From CAYQLT01 sp964418425 (GTDB lineage: Bacteria; Bacillota; Limnochordia; Limnochordales; Geochordaceae): DNA of 5,456 nucleotides. Positions 1 through 5,353 of the stretch are shown here, one piece after another. Made by a program: the position numbers and the translations under genes. Numbering within the stretch: position 1 is the first letter of the stretch; the number at the start of each line of letters is the position of its first letter. The notes under the pieces are model-generated. The model ran no database searches. It was not told where the DNA came from and saw only the letters and a list, made by a program, of their open reading frames with translations. The DNA is taken from contig CAYQLT010000106.1 in the NCBI GenBank assembly GCA_964418425.1, positions 1 to 5,456 of the forward strand. The letters are read 5' to 3'.

Positions 1-474
1 CCCGGGTCTGGCGGGCCCGCCGTCCTGTCAACGGTAGGGTTGGACACAAAAGGGGATTTTCCTTCCTTTCCCTGGGTCGAGGATACATATTTGCCTCTTC
101 TAGGGTATCCTGGGGCGGGAATCCGCCGCTGGCGAACAAGCCTGCAGGCAAGACCCGTCGCTGGGGCGGCGGGTCATCGAGGTTCCGAGAGCGGACGGTC
201 GGCTTCCCGCAGCCCGGCGGGGCCTGGTGTGCCTGGGGCCGCGCCGAGCCGCGTAGGGGCGGCGAACGGTGGAGGCGGCGAGAGGAAGGAGGGGGCCATG
301 GGAGGGGCGTGGCGGGTGGGCGAACCGGGACGCCGGCGGGCCGCCCAACGGCCGCCGTCGGCCCGGGCGGCCATCGCCCCACCCTTCACAGGGAGCCCGC
401 GGCAACAAGCCTCTGCACGAAGCCGAGGATCGGGGAACCCCGGGTGGCTGAGCAGCCTACCTCTGCCGCTGCAC
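1..474. other. Stretch without a supportable gene; several inverted repeats
   Basis: Open frames exist here on both strands, but their translations are low-complexity Gly/Pro/Arg/Ala text typical of GC-rich non-coding DNA, and I recognise no family in any frame. Structure is concentrated in the first 175 bases: a perfect 12-bp palindrome GGCGGGCCCGCC (10-21), a 7-bp inverted repeat AGGATAC/GTATCCT (80-86 with 105-111), a palindrome GCCTGCAGGC (140-149) and a strong hairpin (152-175). Bases about 35-110 are visibly richer in A and T than the rest. The stretch may include the decayed upstream part of the RmlA-like remnant that follows, or a leader or terminator region of a gene to the left. Neither can be shown. 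Confidence 0.5.
152..175. repeat. 10-bp hairpin with TGGG loop
   Basis: Bases 152-161 (GACCCGTCGC) pair with 166-175 (GCGGCGGGTC) across the four-base loop TGGG. Nine pairs are Watson-Crick and one is a G-U type pair. No T-run follows on the plus strand, so this is not a canonical intrinsic terminator. It may be a terminator stem of atypical form, a structured leader element or a mobile-element remnant. Confidence 0.5.
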
Positions 475-762
475 ATGCCCGCCGTCGTGCCCGACGAGCG
501 GCTCGCCGTACGCCGGCTCGCCCTGCTACATAGCTTGGGCGACGGCTGCCGGATCGAGCGTTTCCGCATCGAACACCGCTCCATCCCATCCGGCGCCGTC
601 GTGGAGGGCGTCGGGTGGCTGGGGGACAGCCTCATGGGGCGCAACGCGGCGGTGCGCTGGGATGCGGCCAACCGGTGTATTGGGGAGCGATGGCGGAGTA
701 GGGAGTGGCCCCCGGGTATAATGGGCCCGGGCAAACTGCTGGTGGGTAATTGGCCGGGGTAA
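475..762 (+). pseudogene. Decayed C-terminal fragment of a long-form glucose-1-phosphate thymidylyltransferase (RmlA-like left-handed beta-helix)
   Basis: The plus-strand frame through 532-660 reads SLGDGCRIERFRIEH (532-576) and, after a short divergent stretch, GAVVEGVGWLGDSLMGRN (592-645). This matches what I remember of the end of long-form RmlA proteins, which carry a hexapeptide left-handed beta-helix and end with text like 'IGDGC.IE..EIEHSIVLEGA.IEGV.RIEDSLIGRN..V'. The preceding residues (475-531) can be aligned loosely with the family's '.GPAVVGEG..VRRAFIGPYTS' repeat, and the last residues KLLVGNWPG recall the family's final LVLGD.S strand. The nucleotidyltransferase catalytic domain, with its N-terminal GG-T-R-P loop, is absent upstream, so this is a remnant and not a working enzyme. 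It could instead come from another hexapeptide-repeat sugar nucleotidyltransferase. An rmlB-like gene at the right end of the window supports the RmlA reading. Confidence 0.5.
717..722 (+). promoter_or_regulatory. Candidate -10 element (TATAAT) of the DUF433 transcript
   Basis: A perfect consensus TATAAT lies 64 bases before the chosen GTG start of the DUF433 gene, in otherwise very GC-rich DNA. It is flanked by CCCGGG on both sides (711-716 and 726-731), so it sits inside an inverted repeat that could serve as an operator for autoregulation, as is common for antitoxins. No good -35 hexamer is present at 17-18 bp spacing: the bases at 694-699 read CGGAGT. The promoter would therefore need an activator, or the match is chance. 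Confidence 0.4.
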
Positions 763-785
763 GGACGAGAGGAGAGCCGGTTGCT

Positions 786-1112
786 GTGTCGACCCGGGGC
801 CTGCCCGTGCCTTTGGAAATGGACCGGGAGGGGGTCCTACGCGTTTTTGGCACCCGCGTGACCCTCGACACCGTTATTTCCGCCTTCGACCGAGGGGCCA
901 CCCCGGAGGAGATAGCGAGCCAGTACCCCACTGTTCCGCTGCCGGACATCTACGCAGTCATCGCCTATTACCTCAGTCGCCGCGATGGGGTCGAAGCGTA
1001 CCTGAACCAGCGAAGACAACAGGCGGCCGAGGTAAGAGCGAAAAACGAACGGCGCTTCCCACCCCAGGGAGCCCGGGAGCGTCTCATGGCCCGCCGTCAA
1101 CGCCGATGCTGA
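786..1112 (+). CDS. DUF433 family protein, predicted antitoxin (COG2442)
   Basis: With a GTG start at 786 the product is 108 residues. Residues 12-75 carry the DUF433 signature: a short beta hairpin with GVLRVFGTRVTLDTVI, then GATPEEIASQYPTVPLPDIYAVIAYYL, then a helix with YLNQRR. The family is a small helix-turn-helix-like fold usually annotated as an antitoxin of the VapB type. The GTG is preferred over a TTG at 750 because GGAGAG (771-776) lies 9 bases upstream and family members normally begin just before the 'LPVPL' segment. Residues 80-108 form a basic, Arg-rich tail beyond the core. The stop overlaps the ATG of the next gene in ATGCTGA (1106-1112), implying translational coupling to a DUF5615 toxin, the family's usual partner. 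That toxin is broken here, so this antitoxin may be an orphan. Family identity is strong; the antitoxin role is inferred from family knowledge and context. Confidence 0.88.
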   Translation: MSTRGLPVPLEMDREGVLRVFGTRVTLDTVISAFDRGATPEEIASQYPTVPLPDIYAVIAYYLSRRDGVEAYLNQRRQQAAEVRAKNERRFPPQGARERLMARRQRRC

Positions 1113-1338
1113 AGCCGGCAGTCGACGAAAACCGGCACGCGAAGGCCGGGTCCTCCTCGCGCACGATGTGACGACCGTGACGAAATACGCATACGAGCGT
1201 GTTAAGCAGGGTTTGCCCATGCCGGGCATCTTCGAAGTGGGCATGGATGTACCCATAGGAAAGGCTATTGAAGACATCATTCTTATCGTGACTTGTAGCG
1301 AACGCGGGGCCAGGAGGAGGATCCGTCGGGCCGGGTGA
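1106..1338 (+). pseudogene. Broken DUF5615 (Mut7-C/PIN-like) toxin gene with internal deletion and frameshift
   Basis: The ATG at 1106 overlaps the DUF433 stop and opens with MLKPAVDEN, the family's N-terminal 'ML.LLADEN' strand with its acidic residue. That frame stops at TGA 1169-1171 after 21 codons. From about 1135 a different frame carries the C-terminal half: AREGRVLLAHDV, then YAYERVKQGLPMPGIFEV, then PIGKAIEDIILIVTCSERG, ending at TGA 1336-1338. Intact DUF5615 proteins have about 40-50 residues between DEN and AREGRVLL, including a 'V.DVGL' segment, and these are missing. The simplest event is an internal deletion whose length is not a multiple of three. The family's closing 'EW.....YLPL' strand is also absent: after SERG only ARRRIRRAG remains, next to a transposase remnant. 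These proteins are PIN-fold putative nucleases paired with DUF433. This copy cannot make a functional product without recoding. The bases here are less GC-rich than the flanks, suggesting acquired DNA. Confidence 0.82.
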
Positions 1339-1543
1339 GGTTGCCCGCAAAGATCCCATCCAGCGCCCACGTCCAGGCCCGTTCCGCTGCCCGGTAGCGG
1401 CTACGGTCCAATTCAAAGATCTCTTTGAGGTGATGAATACGCGCCTCCTGGCCGCTTCGCCAGCGAACCAGCCGCCGGAAGGCTCGGTGACGCTCGAACA
1501 GTCGGCGCTCCTGGGTGAGCGTGCCCCGGGCCGGCAACGCCCC
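1331..1543 (-). pseudogene. Fragment of a DDE transposase C-terminus (IS5/ISNCY-like)
   Basis: Read on the minus strand, this piece gives GALPARGTLTQERR, then FERHRAFRRLVRWRSGQEAR, then IHHLKEIFELDRSRYRAAER, then AWTWALDGIFAGNLTR. It resembles the end of many IS5/ISNCY-type DDE transposases, whose last helix holds the catalytic Glu in 'RWR.G.E..I..LKR.FGL.RS.YRG....TW...GI.A.NL'. The Glu of GQEAR is the likely catalytic one. The N-terminal and central parts with the two Asp residues are not recognisable upstream (1544-1750). A second minus frame at about 1560-1615 reads GFLAAPVAKEL, which might be a frameshifted continuation. There is no intact element and I could not identify terminal inverted repeats. 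The fragment points into, and nearly touches, the truncated end of the DUF5615 toxin, so an insertion there may have caused the damage. The exact IS family is uncertain. Confidence 0.55.
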
Positions 1544-1786
1544 GCGTTCGGGGAGAGGCGCCCACCGTGGGAGGCAGCTCTTTCGCGACGGGCGCGGCCA
1601 GAAAGCCCCAGCGGCGGCTGCGGTGGCCGGCGACCGGGAGGCAGCTGGTGGTTGGTGTCTACTCCCTGCGCAACGTCGCTGTGGCCGGTTTGCCGCAAAC
1701 CTTGCGCTGTACAGGCGAACCTCGAGCCCGGGTAGGATAGGAATGCGGGGCTTAAGTTCTGGTTGTACCATGGCATTTGGCCAGGT

Positions 1787-1795
1787 AAGGTGGGG
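1787..1795 (+). promoter_or_regulatory. Ribosome binding site deciding the ATG 1802 start
   Basis: AAGGTGGGG ends six bases before ATG 1802. It would lie inside the coding region if the upstream in-frame TTG at 1763 were used, which favours ATG 1802 as the start of the HTH-peptidase gene. Confidence 0.55.
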
Positions 1796-1801
1796 ACGAT
1801 A

Positions 1802-2956
1802 ATGCCGGTCCTGGAGGTACCTGTCAACCCGGCGGCCTTGGAGTGGGCCATGCGGCGTGCGAGGTTGGGGCCCGAAGGTCTCGCCGAGGCCGGCGGGGTC
1901 AAGCGGCAAAAGGCCGAGGAGTGGCTTGCCGGACGGGCACGTCCCACGTACAAGCAGGCCAAGAACCTTGCGCGAACGCTTCGCGTCTCTCTCGGACAGT
2001 TGCTCATCGCGCCTCCCGAGGAAGTCGATCTTCCCATCCCGGACATGCGCAGAGGCGTATCCGGGGCGGAGCAGCCCAGTCCTGACCTCATTGAGACCGT
2101 CTACGACGCTCTTCGGAAACGGGATTGGTGGCGGGAGTACCGGGGAGGGGTAGCTCTCCCTTTTGTGGGCAGCTTGCACTGGCAGAGCGCCACGGCCGAA
2201 GAGGTGGCGCAAGCGCTCAGGAGGTACATCCGGGTAGACGCCATCCGGGAGGAAGCCAGAAGCTGGGATGATTTCCTGCGCAGGTTGAGCGCAGCAGCGG
2301 AGCAGTCCGGGATCTTGGTGCTTCGTACGGGGGTTGTCCGCAACAACAATCACAGGCCGCTCGACCCTGATGAGGTGTCTGGATTCTCCATCGCAGACCC
2401 GGTGGCTCCCATTGTCCTGATCAACACGCGAGATTACGTGGCTCGGCGTAACTTCACGTTTGCGCACGAACTGGCGCACATCTGGGTGGGGCAAAGCGCA
2501 GTAGACGATAACCCCGAGACGGAGACCCGTGACCGACTCGAGCGCTTTTGCGATCAGGTGGCTGCGGAGTTCCTCGTTCCCAGGCAGAGCTTCCTTGAGG
2601 TGTGGCGAGGCGAGCCACGAGAGGCGGCTGAGACGGCTGCGAGACGCTTCTGGGTCAGCGCGTGGGTAGCGGCTCGCCGCGCCCGGGACCTCGGACTGAT
2701 CAGCGACGAGGCGCATCGAGGGCTGGTCGGCGCGTATTACGAAGAGCTAGGAAGGCAACGCAGACGAAAAGAGGAAGGCCGTGGTGACCCCTATGCGACT
2801 GTGGCGGCGAGGAACAGCCCCACCTTCACCAGAACTGTGCTAGCCGCCGCATTGCAGGGTGAGGTCACACTGAAGGAGGCAGCCTCCCTGGTCAACCTCA
2901 GCATCAGCAGCTTCTTAACCTACCTGGAGAAGCGAAGCGGTGCTGTATCTTCCTGA
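1802..2956 (+). CDS. XRE-type HTH fused to ImmA/IrrE zinc metallopeptidase (COG2856), predicted antitoxin/regulator
   Basis: The product has 384 residues. Residues about 10-70 form an XRE-like helix-turn-helix (ALEWAMRRARLGPEGLAEAG, KAEEWLAGRARPTYKQAKNL, VSLGQLLI). Residues about 100-300 are an ImmA/IrrE-type (DUF955) domain. The zinc motif HELAH is at 222-226 within FTFAHELAHIWVG, and E247 in ERFCDQVAAEFLVP is the probable third ligand. A short C-terminal segment (about 336-378, FTRTVLAAALQGEVTLKEAA) looks like a second small helical domain found in this family. The catalytic residues look intact. In known relatives, ImmA and IrrE cleave a cognate repressor; many HTH-COG2856 genes sit beside putative toxins and act as antitoxins. 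Here the gene overlaps a DUF4411 PIN-like gene by 17 nt, so joint translation is expected. The N-terminal HTH suggests it also represses its own promoter. Whether it proteolyses the toxin, a repressor or nothing is unknown. Confidence 0.9.
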   Translation: MPVLEVPVNPAALEWAMRRARLGPEGLAEAGGVKRQKAEEWLAGRARPTYKQAKNLARTLRVSLGQLLIAPPEEVDLPIPDMRRGVSGAEQPSPDLIETVYDALRKRDWWREYRGGVALPFVGSLHWQSATAEEVAQALRRYIRVDAIREEARSWDDFLRRLSAAAEQSGILVLRTGVVRNNNHRPLDPDEVSGFSIADPVAPIVLINTRDYVARRNFTFAHELAHIWVGQSAVDDNPETETRDRLERFCDQVAAEFLVPRQSFLEVWRGEPREAAETAARRFWVSAWVAARRARDLGLISDEAHRGLVGAYYEELGRQRRRKEEGRGDPYATVAARNSPTFTRTVLAAALQGEVTLKEAASLVNLSISSFLTYLEKRSGAVSS

Positions 2957-3497
2957 TTCGAACGCTCTGATCACCTCTCTCCGGGGTGGGGGACTGGAAA
3001 GCCTTCGAATGGGTTTGGAGGCTCGGTATCCATCCGAGGTGCGAAACCAGGCCGAGGCCCGCCAGTGGCTTGAGCGGTGGTTCGAGCGCGGGTTTCGGAA
3101 CGGCTGCTTGGTGGGAACCGAGGAGTTGTTCGAAGAGGTGGGCCGAAAGCATGACCCAGCGAGCCTGCTTCTGCGCCGCCTGAAAAGTTGCGGGCTCATT
3201 CGGATCCTACCTCCTAAGCCGGAGACGTTTGAACACCTGGCTCTCATTGAGCAGTTCGTGAGGCGCCGGTTTGACGCCCATCAAGCCGATGACTTCTTGA
3301 AGTCCTCCGATCCCATGTTCATCGCACTGGCCAAAACGCACGGCGCCACGCTCATCACGCTCGAGAGTCACGGTGTTCCCCAGTATGACAGGGCGAGGGG
3401 CAGAATCGGCGGAAGGCCGCGCATGCCCTATGTGGCGTGGGTATTTGATGTCCGGTGCATCTCCCTGTACCAGGCTCTTCAGGAGATAACGTGCTGA
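2940..3497 (+). CDS. DUF4411 family PIN-like protein, predicted toxin
   Basis: The GTG start at 2940 gives 185 residues. The N-terminus MLYLPDSNALI has the first PIN strand with acidic D6. The late part has SDPMFIALAKTHGATLITLE (residues 123-142), with D124 and E142 in the positions expected of a PIN-like active site, and the end MPYVAWVFDVRCISLYQAL (162-180) matches the DUF4411 closing motif. E61, E62 and E65 in the middle may supply another acidic ligand. PIN-fold proteins are metal-dependent ribonucleases, often toxins of type II systems. Length agrees with the family (about 160-190). Translation is probably coupled to the upstream HTH-peptidase: the start lies inside its last codons, with GGAGA (2925-2929) ten bases before. 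No frameshift or missing key residue is visible, so the pair appears intact, unlike the upstream DUF433/DUF5615 pair. A toxin role and RNA target are inferred from family and context. Confidence 0.85.
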   Translation: MLYLPDSNALITSLRGGGLESLRMGLEARYPSEVRNQAEARQWLERWFERGFRNGCLVGTEELFEEVGRKHDPASLLLRRLKSCGLIRILPPKPETFEHLALIEQFVRRRFDAHQADDFLKSSDPMFIALAKTHGATLITLESHGVPQYDRARGRIGGRPRMPYVAWVFDVRCISLYQALQEITC

Positions 3498-3533
3498 CGC
3501 TGAGCGGGGGAGGGTCGCGGGCGAGGCGTATAC

Positions 3534-3563
3534 CAGCGCGGCTGTCGCGCTGAAGACTCAGCG
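3534..3563. repeat. Two overlapping, mutually exclusive hairpins after the PIN toxin gene
   Basis: CAGCGCG (3534-3540) pairs perfectly with CGCGCTG (3546-3552) across GCTGT. CGCTGA (3548-3553) pairs perfectly with TCAGCG (3558-3563) across AGAC. The two stems share bases 3548-3552, so only one can form at a time. They begin 37 bases after the toxin stop. No T-run follows either stem, so termination would have to be atypical; an mRNA-stabilising or switch-like role is also possible. Confidence 0.4.
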
Positions 3564-3664
3564 ACATGCGCCGGGCCGCCATCGCTCGTGCGATCGCGGC
3601 CTCGGTCGGCACCGCCAGGGAGCCCGCTTGGCTCCCCATTGACCGGCTGCTCAGGGCGCGCTGC

Positions 3665-3673
3665 AGGGGGGAG
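3665..3673 (+). promoter_or_regulatory. Ribosome binding site favouring a TTG start at 3679
   Basis: AGGGGGGAG lies five bases before TTG 3679. The next in-frame ATG (3700) has no comparable sequence in front of it, so TTG is the better start for the helical protein. Confidence 0.45.
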
Positions 3674-3678
3674 ATGGT

Positions 3679-4164
3679 TTGGCTCCGGAAGCGGAAGCGA
3701 TGGCGCAGGCCCTTTTGTGCGATGTCTCGTTCGAGGCGGTTGCCGAGGAGGTGGAAGCCGCCCTGCGCCTTCCGGGCCTCGACGAGCTGAACGAGCGTGC
3801 GGGAAGCAGCCGCTGGGGCTACACTTCTCCGGACGAGGCGGCGTGGGAGCTCCTCGAGGAGGCCCTTCAGCCCTTCGTCGACGACATGAAGCGCTACCTC
3901 AGTCTGGGAATGGCCGAACCGGCGCTGGAGATGTGCCAGGGGATCCTGTTGGGCCTGTACCGGCTGCGGGATGCCCGCGACCATGCTGTACTGGCATGGG
4001 CCCCAGAGTTCCCGCTGGAGACGGCGACCACGGTGCTCAAGGCGTGGTCTCAGGGCGGGCGTGCGAAGGATTCCGGAAGCCGGGACTCAGGGCGCGTGCG
4101 CACGCTGCCTGCGAAGTTCCTTGCCAAGCACCTGCCGGAGTGGCAGGGCCTCCTCGGGGAGTGA
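3679..4164 (+). CDS. Hypothetical helical protein, possibly the C-terminal part of a larger protein
   Basis: I do not recognise this gene with confidence. It encodes 161 residues from TTG 3679, or 154 from ATG 3700; the frame is closed by TGA 3640-3642 upstream. The text looks like a real protein: mostly amphipathic helices, with conserved-looking aromatic and acidic positions in YTSPDEAAWELLEEALQPF (48-66), then a TPR-like helix pair LGMAEPALEMCQGILLGLYR (76-95), WAPEFPLETATTVLKAW (107-123) and a closing FLAKHLPEWQGLLGE (147-161). No signal peptide, membrane segment or catalytic motif is visible. The helical-repeat style recalls the region that follows the zinc finger in some bacterial SWIM-domain proteins, but no Cys/His SWIM motif is present. 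This may be the surviving tail of such a protein, and the link is weak. The downstream neighbour, 138 bases away, is a broken conserved gene, so both may belong to one old operon. Confidence 0.6.
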   Translation: MAPEAEAMAQALLCDVSFEAVAEEVEAALRLPGLDELNERAGSSRWGYTSPDEAAWELLEEALQPFVDDMKRYLSLGMAEPALEMCQGILLGLYRLRDARDHAVLAWAPEFPLETATTVLKAWSQGGRAKDSGSRDSGRVRTLPAKFLAKHLPEWQGLLGE

Positions 4165-4250
4165 ACTGGGCGGCGGCCGGCACGTGAGCGGAGCGGCAGC
4201 TAGACGCCCGGTTGCGCTCCCTGAACCATATCTCCGGGTAGGCTGCGAAG

Positions 4251-4263
4251 CCGGGCAGCCCGG
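4251..4263. repeat. Short hairpin between the helical protein and the YYEFQ gene
   Basis: CCGGG (4251-4255) pairs with CCCGG (4259-4263) over a CAG loop, with one or two weaker pairs possible outside. There is no T-run. It lies 24 bases before the ribosome binding site of the YYEFQ gene. It could be incidental in such GC-rich DNA. Confidence 0.25.
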
Positions 4264-4302
4264 TTGGAGTGCCCCGGGCGCAGGGCGGAGGCATGGCGGT
4301 CG

Positions 4303-4880
4303 ATGAGCGAGTACCGGTACTACGAGTTTCAGGCCGTGGACCGGCGGCTGAGCGCGCAGGAGATGGCGGAGCTTCGGGCGCTGTCGAGCCGCGCCCAGAT
4401 CACGCCGACGAGCTTTGTCAACGTCTACAACTGGGGCGACTTCCGAGGCGATCCCAAAGCCCTCATGGAGCGGTATTTCGATGCCTTTTTGTACCTCGCC
4501 AACTGGGGTACGCGCCGGCTGATGCTTCGCTTGCCCTCGCGCCTGCTCGACCTCGAGACGGCCCGCCGGTATTGCCCGGGCCCGGGCGCATCGGCCTGGG
4601 CCAGCGGAGAACACGTGATCGTCGAGTTCACCACGGACGGGGAGGTGGCCCGGGCATCCGGGAGGGAGTGGGAACCGGACGAGGAGGAGACCGGCGAGGG
4701 CTGGCTGGCCGACATCCTCCCGGTTCGGCCGAACTGGCGCGTGGGGATCACCGGGCGCTATACCTGGGGTGGCTTCTTTGCGCCATGACCGGCGAACTGG
4801 GGGACGATGTCGTCGAACCGCCGGTGCCGGCAGGCCTGGGCCAGCTTTCGGCGGGCCGGCTTATCCGGGCCGGGCTGTAG
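4303..4880 (+). pseudogene. Broken gene of the conserved 'YYEFQ' family of unknown function (frameshifted, 3' truncated)
   Basis: From ATG 4303 (GGAGG at 4287-4291, spacing 11) the frame reads MSEYRYYEFQAVDRRLSAQE, then MAELRALSSRAQITPTSFVN, then YNWGDFRGDP, then YFDAFLYLANWGTRRLMLRL, and later GEGWLADILPVR. I remember this as a conserved hypothetical family that begins 'MSEYQYYEFQAIDRPLT'. After codon 142 (CGG, 4726-4728) the frame gives non-family text and stops at 4786-4788. The +2-shifted frame from 4728 continues the family: AELARGDHRALYLGWLLCAM, then TGELGDDVVEPPVPAGLGQL, ending SAGRLIRAGL at TAG 4878-4880. Loss of one G from an expected CGGGCC, leaving CGGCC, explains the break. Family members as I recall them continue beyond GLGQLSA with 'LRALA.FLRID', so the 3' end seems replaced too. 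The family's function is unknown to me. A sequencing error could explain the single-base break but not the altered tail. Confidence 0.75.
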
Positions 4881-5353
4881 ACGGCCGTCGTCAGGGGCCC
4901 TCGCCACGCCGGGGCGCTCTCGGGCAACTCCCCCGTCGCGAGGGCGCTTCCCACGAAAGGTGCCCGCCGCCCTGCGGGCGAGGGCGGGGGCACTTCGGGG
5001 TAGGGGACGTTGCGCCACGCTACCTGGCTGGGGCCGGAGGATGTACCACTCCCGGGGCCCTACCGTCACCGCCGTGGTTTCGCCGCATAGAACCTGCTGT
5101 TTGCGGTACCGCGGCAAGGTGCCCACGCTCCACGAACACGCCGAATGGGTCGTCGACCACCTGGTGGCGAAGGGCTACATTTCGAAGTTCGGCAGCCTGC
5201 CGCACTTCTGACAGGAGCTCACGTGGGTTCGAGCGAATGCCGACCTGGCGACCGAGTGGCGGAAGTGCGAGGGTGCAGGGATGAAAAGCGCGGGTCGTTT
5301 GCCGTCCGACAAGACAACTCTCAGCCAGCGAGGCGGGATTGCGGAGGGGTAAC
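4881..5353. other. Stretch without a convincing gene; GC hairpin and possible coding remnant
   Basis: Bases 4881-5095 give only low-complexity Arg/Pro/Gly/Ala text in all frames. A GC-rich imperfect hairpin lies at 4960-4993. A more protein-like segment appears at about 5113-5208 on the plus strand (VPTLHEHAEWVVDHLVAKGY, then ISKFGSLPHF), stopping at TGA 5209-5211. The same frame then continues as QELTWVRANADLATEWRK and stays open to TAA 5350-5352. I do not recognise this sequence and see no start signal for it. A short open frame from ATG 5281 (23 codons) ends two bases before the rmlB-like start and is probably not a gene. Confidence 0.45.
4960..4993. repeat. GC-rich imperfect hairpin
   Basis: GTGCCC (4960-4965) pairs with GGGCAC (4988-4993), GCC (4966-4968) can pair with GGC (4983-4985), and GCCC (4969-4972) pairs with GGGC (4976-4979) over a TGC loop, leaving small bulges. 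It stands 80 bases after the stop of the broken YYEFQ gene. No T-run follows on either side, so a terminator role is uncertain. Confidence 0.35.

Noticed and set aside
134..415. Repeated AACAAGCCT at two places in the leader
   Set aside because: A single nine-base match with no extension or further copies; likely chance.
1..474. RNase P RNA, T-box or cobalamin riboswitch in the structured leader
   Set aside because: None of the hallmark conserved sequences for these RNAs was found on the plus strand.
40..762. Full 240-codon plus frame as one gene
   Set aside because: Its first 145 codons are low-complexity and unrecognisable, and no ribosome binding site supports the start. Only the last ~95 codons resemble a known fold.
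1702..1738. Possible promoter TTGCGC ... TAGGAT before the HTH-peptidase gene
   Set aside because: The spacer is 25 bp and TAGGAT matches consensus at only four of six positions. The CTGTACAG palindrome at 1707-1714 is suggestive of an operator but too short to support alone.
1283..2716. Long minus-strand open frame of 477 codons, and another of 335 codons at 1084-2091
   Set aside because: Most of each lies antisense to the clear HTH-ImmA/IrrE gene and is a GC-rich shadow. Only the end at about 1331-1543 shows family-like (transposase) sequence.
3355..3984. Minus-strand frame of 209 codons
   Set aside because: It is antisense to the DUF4411 gene end and to the helical protein, and its translation matches no family.
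3588..4187. Plus frame of 199 codons overlapping the helical protein
   Set aside because: Gly/Arg/Pro-rich translation typical of an alternate frame; the 3679-4164 frame has normal protein composition.
4807..5211. 134-codon plus frame as a gene
   Set aside because: Its first part overlaps the YYEFQ gene remnant in another frame and is Arg/Pro-rich, with no start signal. Only the last ~30 residues look protein-like, and these are reported as a possible remnant.
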